Shown here: positions 18,725 to 20,529 of the stretch, one piece after another
Layout: each line of letters opens with the position of its first letter
How positions within the stretch are numbered: the first letter of the stretch is position 1
NCBI GenBank assembly: GCA_037176905.1
Contig: JBBBWG010011613.1
Coordinates: 1 to 20,529, forward strand
Direction of reading: 5' to 3'
Length of the DNA: 20,529 nt
DNA from: Azolla pinnata
Lineage: Eukaryota; Streptophyta; Polypodiopsida; Salviniales; Salviniaceae
Notes under the pieces: model-generated
The model's database searches: none
Seen by the model: the letters and a program-made list of their open reading frames with translations, nothing else
What the model was told of the DNA's origin: nothing
Program-made: the position numbers and the translations under genes

Positions 18725-19003
18725 ACCCTAGAACTTCCCCTGTTGCAGACAACCCTAAGCTTCCACTGACAACAACAGCAAACGCTAAACTTCCCCTAAA
18801 GCAAGCAACAAACCCTGAACTTGTTAAAGCTTCTCAAGACAGAGCAAACCCTAAACTTGTCAACCTTCTCCAGATAGAGCAAACCCTAAACTTGTTAAAG
18901 CTTCTCAAGACAGAGCAAACCCTAAACTTGTCAACCTTCTCGAGACAGAGCAAACCCTAAACTTGTCAACCTTCTCCGGACAGAGCAAACCCTACCTTCT
19001 GCT
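18725..19003 (+). repeat. 35-36-bp minisatellite with AAACCCTAA
   Basis: AAACCCT occurs at 18810, 18846, 18881, 18917, 18952 and 18987 (spacings 36, 35, 36, 35, 35), with looser relatives from about 18730. Each unit reads AGAGCAAACCCTAAACTTGT then CAACCTTCTC or TAAAGCTTCTC. The two alternatives define two unit types that partly alternate. It ends about 630 bp before the transporter ATG. Confidence 0.9.
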
Positions 19004-19029
19004 CTAGATTGATCAAGATCAATGGATCA

Positions 19030-19112
19030 CATGCATGCATGTATGTATGTCTGTACGTGTGCTATATGCATGCCACGCATGCATTCCATTCATGCACGTG
19101 CATGGCATGCAT
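19030..19112. repeat. CATGCATG palindromic cluster upstream of the transporter exon
   Basis: Several CATGCATG, CATGCACGTGCATG and ATGTATGT strings occur within 85 bp. The part TCATGCACGTGCATGG contains the perfect 12-bp palindrome ATGCACGTGCAT with a central CACGTG. Confidence 0.75.
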
Positions 19113-19627
19113 GGCTGCCACCTTTGCCCCTATCTTGATGATGAAAACCTAGTCATTATTAGGACCTAAATGAATCTGATCAATCGCATTAACCGCCTAG
19201 ATCCCCATTCATTAGCCATTCTTGTCAGCATCTAATGACGCCTTAATCATCTGATTGTGCCTTAATCTTGCCCTTCCATTCCATTGATTACCGGTTAAAC
19301 CTTTCCTCTTCTTCTTTCTTCTCCACAAGCCCGGTTGAAGAAACCCTAGAAGAAGGAAGAACATGCACTCTTGTCCGCACAGTCTGCCGTTTCGGACTCT
19401 AGCATCGTGCTGGGCATCGGACTTCCTGTGATTGTTTGTTCCTGGTCCGATGATGATGCTGTTCCCTGAGCGAGCACGGAAGCGAATCGCTGGATCTTCA
19501 GTACTCTGTGTGATCAGCTGTTCCTCCTGCTTGCTGCGGGATTGTTGTGAATTAGATCTGCTGCTGTTGCTGTTGCTGCAACGGTAGTAGATTGGGGGAA
19601 TACGAAGAAACCGTAGTTACAATACAG
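19113..19627 (+). promoter_or_regulatory. Presumed promoter and 5' leader of the sugar transporter gene
   Basis: No other gene is seen here. The segment has CTT-rich stretches near 19306-19323, AAACCCTAGAAG near 19341 and a CTG/TTG triplet run near 19559-19580. A stop in the exon frame at 19553-19555, with no ATG after it until 19628, supports the chosen start. Confidence 0.4.
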
Positions 19628-19721
19628 ATGGGGAAGCGTATCTTCGAGGGCGCACCTGCGGTGGCGATGGCGGCAGCCGTGGGCAATCTGTTGCAAGGAT
19701 GGGACAGCAGCGCCATTGCAG
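19628..19721 (+). CDS. First coding exon of a tonoplast sugar transporter (TST/TMT), partial
   Basis: ATG at 19628 opens 31 codons plus one base before a donor ATTGCAG|GTAACG at 19721/19722 (phase 1). The peptide starts MGKRIFEGAP and continues AVAMAAAVGNLLQGWDSSAIAG. The string GNLLQGWD-x-x-x-IAG at the start of the first membrane helix is characteristic of plant tonoplast monosaccharide (sugar) transporters, which begin with a short basic stretch and the same helix. I believe the homologous genes also have an intron near this Ala-Gly. Family members are proton-coupled carriers of the major facilitator superfamily that load sugars into the vacuole, with twelve membrane helices and a large central loop; all of that lies beyond the window. 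The N-terminus is several residues longer than in the Arabidopsis proteins. An in-frame extension to 19592 exists but starts with TTG, so 19628 is preferred. The chief uncertainty is the shortness of the match. Confidence 0.75.
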
Positions 19722-20529
19722 GTAACGCCCCTGAAAACACAGTAGAGTCTGCCGGTGCACTAGGCGGGCGAAGCCCTAAATAATACTGAAGAAGTGAGGA
19801 AGAATGGCGAAACCCTAAATAACAGTGGTAAAGAAGGAAGGAAGTCAGTCTAATGGCGGCGAAACCCTAAAGAAGATTGCTAAGGAAGCAAGTCAGTCTA
19901 ATGGCGAAAAACCCTAAATAAGAGTGCTAAAGAAGGAAGTCAGTCTAATGGCGAAACCCTAAGTAATAGTGCTAAAGAAGTAGTCTAATGGAGAAACCCT
20001 AAATAAGATTGTTTAGGAAAGAAGTCTAATGGCGAAACCCTAAGTAATAGTGCTAAAGAAGTAGTCTAATGGCGAAACCCTAAGTAATAGTGCTAAAGAA
20101 GTAGTCTAATGGCGAAACCCTAAATAAGATTGTGTAGGAAAGAAGTCTAATGGCGAAACCCGAAATAAGAGTGCTAAGGAAGCAAGGAAGTAGTCTAATG
20201 GCGAAACCCTAAATAAGATTGTGTAGGAAAGAAGTGTAATGGCGAAACCCGAAATAAGAGTGCTAAGGAAGCAAGGCGTGACTGTAGTGGCGAAACCCTA
20301 AGTAATAGTGCTAAAGAAGGAAGGAAGTCAGTCTAATGGCGAAACCCTAAATAATAGTGCTAAAGAAGGAAGGAAGTCAGTCTAATGGCGAAACCCTAAA
20401 TAATAGTGCTAAAGAAGGAAGGAAGTAGTGTAATGGCGAAACCCTAAGTAATAGTGCTAAAGAAGGAAGCAAGTCAGTCTAATGGCGAAACCCTAAATAA
20501 GATTGTTTAGGAAAGAAGTGTAATGGCGA
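19722..20529 (+). other. Start of transporter intron 1
   Basis: Begins at the GTAACG donor. After about 60 nt it consists almost wholly of a telomere-motif minisatellite to the window edge. No acceptor or second exon is present in the window. Confidence 0.65.
19785..20529 (+). repeat. 40-50-bp minisatellite carrying ATGGCGAAACCCTAA
   Basis: Units of about 40 bp (20029, 20069, 20109, 20149) alternate with longer ones of 48-50 bp (20336, 20385, 20433, 20482) that add a GAAGGAAGTCAG-type block. About 17 units are visible and the array continues past the right edge. The core is TCTAATGGCGAAACCCTAA followed by ATAAGAGTGCTAAAGAAG or ATAAGATTGTTTAGGAAAG. Confidence 0.95.

Noticed and set aside
19592-19783. 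63-codon frame starting before the transporter ATG and reading past the donor
   Set aside because: Its first codon is TTG, and the part after 19721 loses all similarity to the family right at a GTAACG donor.
19785-20529. True interstitial telomere tract
   Set aside because: Each 40-50-bp unit has only a single AAACCCTAA; it is a minisatellite containing the motif, not a run of telomere repeats.

Overview
The window looks like nuclear DNA of a land plant. It holds a three-exon homologue of the plant-specific protein SKIP35, a first coding exon typical of plant tonoplast sugar transporters, GT-AG introns of 1.5-2.2 kb, many simple repeats, and motifs of the plant telomere type (TTTAGGG/AAACCCTAA). 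Abundant CATGCATG tracts, TC microsatellites and decayed minisatellites would suit a large, repeat-rich genome, perhaps a fern or another seed-free vascular plant. That lineage guess is weak.

Layout. Positions 1-81 on the minus strand carry what may be the first codons of a gene running off the left edge, with its pyrimidine-rich (plus strand) leader and promoter up to about 800. From 800 to about 3700 there is simple-sequence and regulatory-looking DNA: TC, CTT, GAT and ATCG microsatellites, a cluster of ACGT-core sites, CATGCA palindromes and a perfect 35-bp duplication. From about 4000 to 7170 the DNA is AT-rich, with decayed coding-like pieces (mostly minus strand) and an 83%-identical inverted repeat; it may be an old transposable element. 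From 7300 to 8000 there is a diverged 78-bp (26-codon) tandem array, followed by hexamer repeats and a region rich in CGATTA. From 8950 to 9214 there is an isolated exon-like frame.

The main gene is SKIP35 on the plus strand: exons 11407-11975, 14156-14600 and 16083-16883, predicted protein 604 residues. Its 5' region carries CTT, CCATAG and CAG repeats, a telo-box and a five-codon upstream ORF including its stop. Intron 1 contains decayed copies of the exon 1/intron 1 junction. One copy is nearly intact and has its own acceptor, forming a potential 21-nt, frame-preserving microexon that would duplicate the peptide V-T/S-V-M-A-Q-R. Intron 1 ends in 160-bp tandem repeats next to the exon 2 acceptor.

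Downstream (17600-19000) lie short tandem duplications and a 35-36-bp minisatellite containing AAACCCTAA. At 19628-19721 comes the first coding exon of a probable tonoplast monosaccharide/sugar transporter (TST/TMT family). The start of its first intron is a 40-50-bp minisatellite, also carrying AAACCCTAA, which runs off the right edge.

The identified genes do not form a pathway: one is a presumed SKP1-interacting ankyrin-like protein, the other a vacuolar sugar carrier. The most interesting features are the intronic junction copies with the potential microexon, the telomere-motif minisatellites flanking the transporter exon, the abrupt codon-usage change in SKIP35 exon 3, and the decayed element at 5000-7200.
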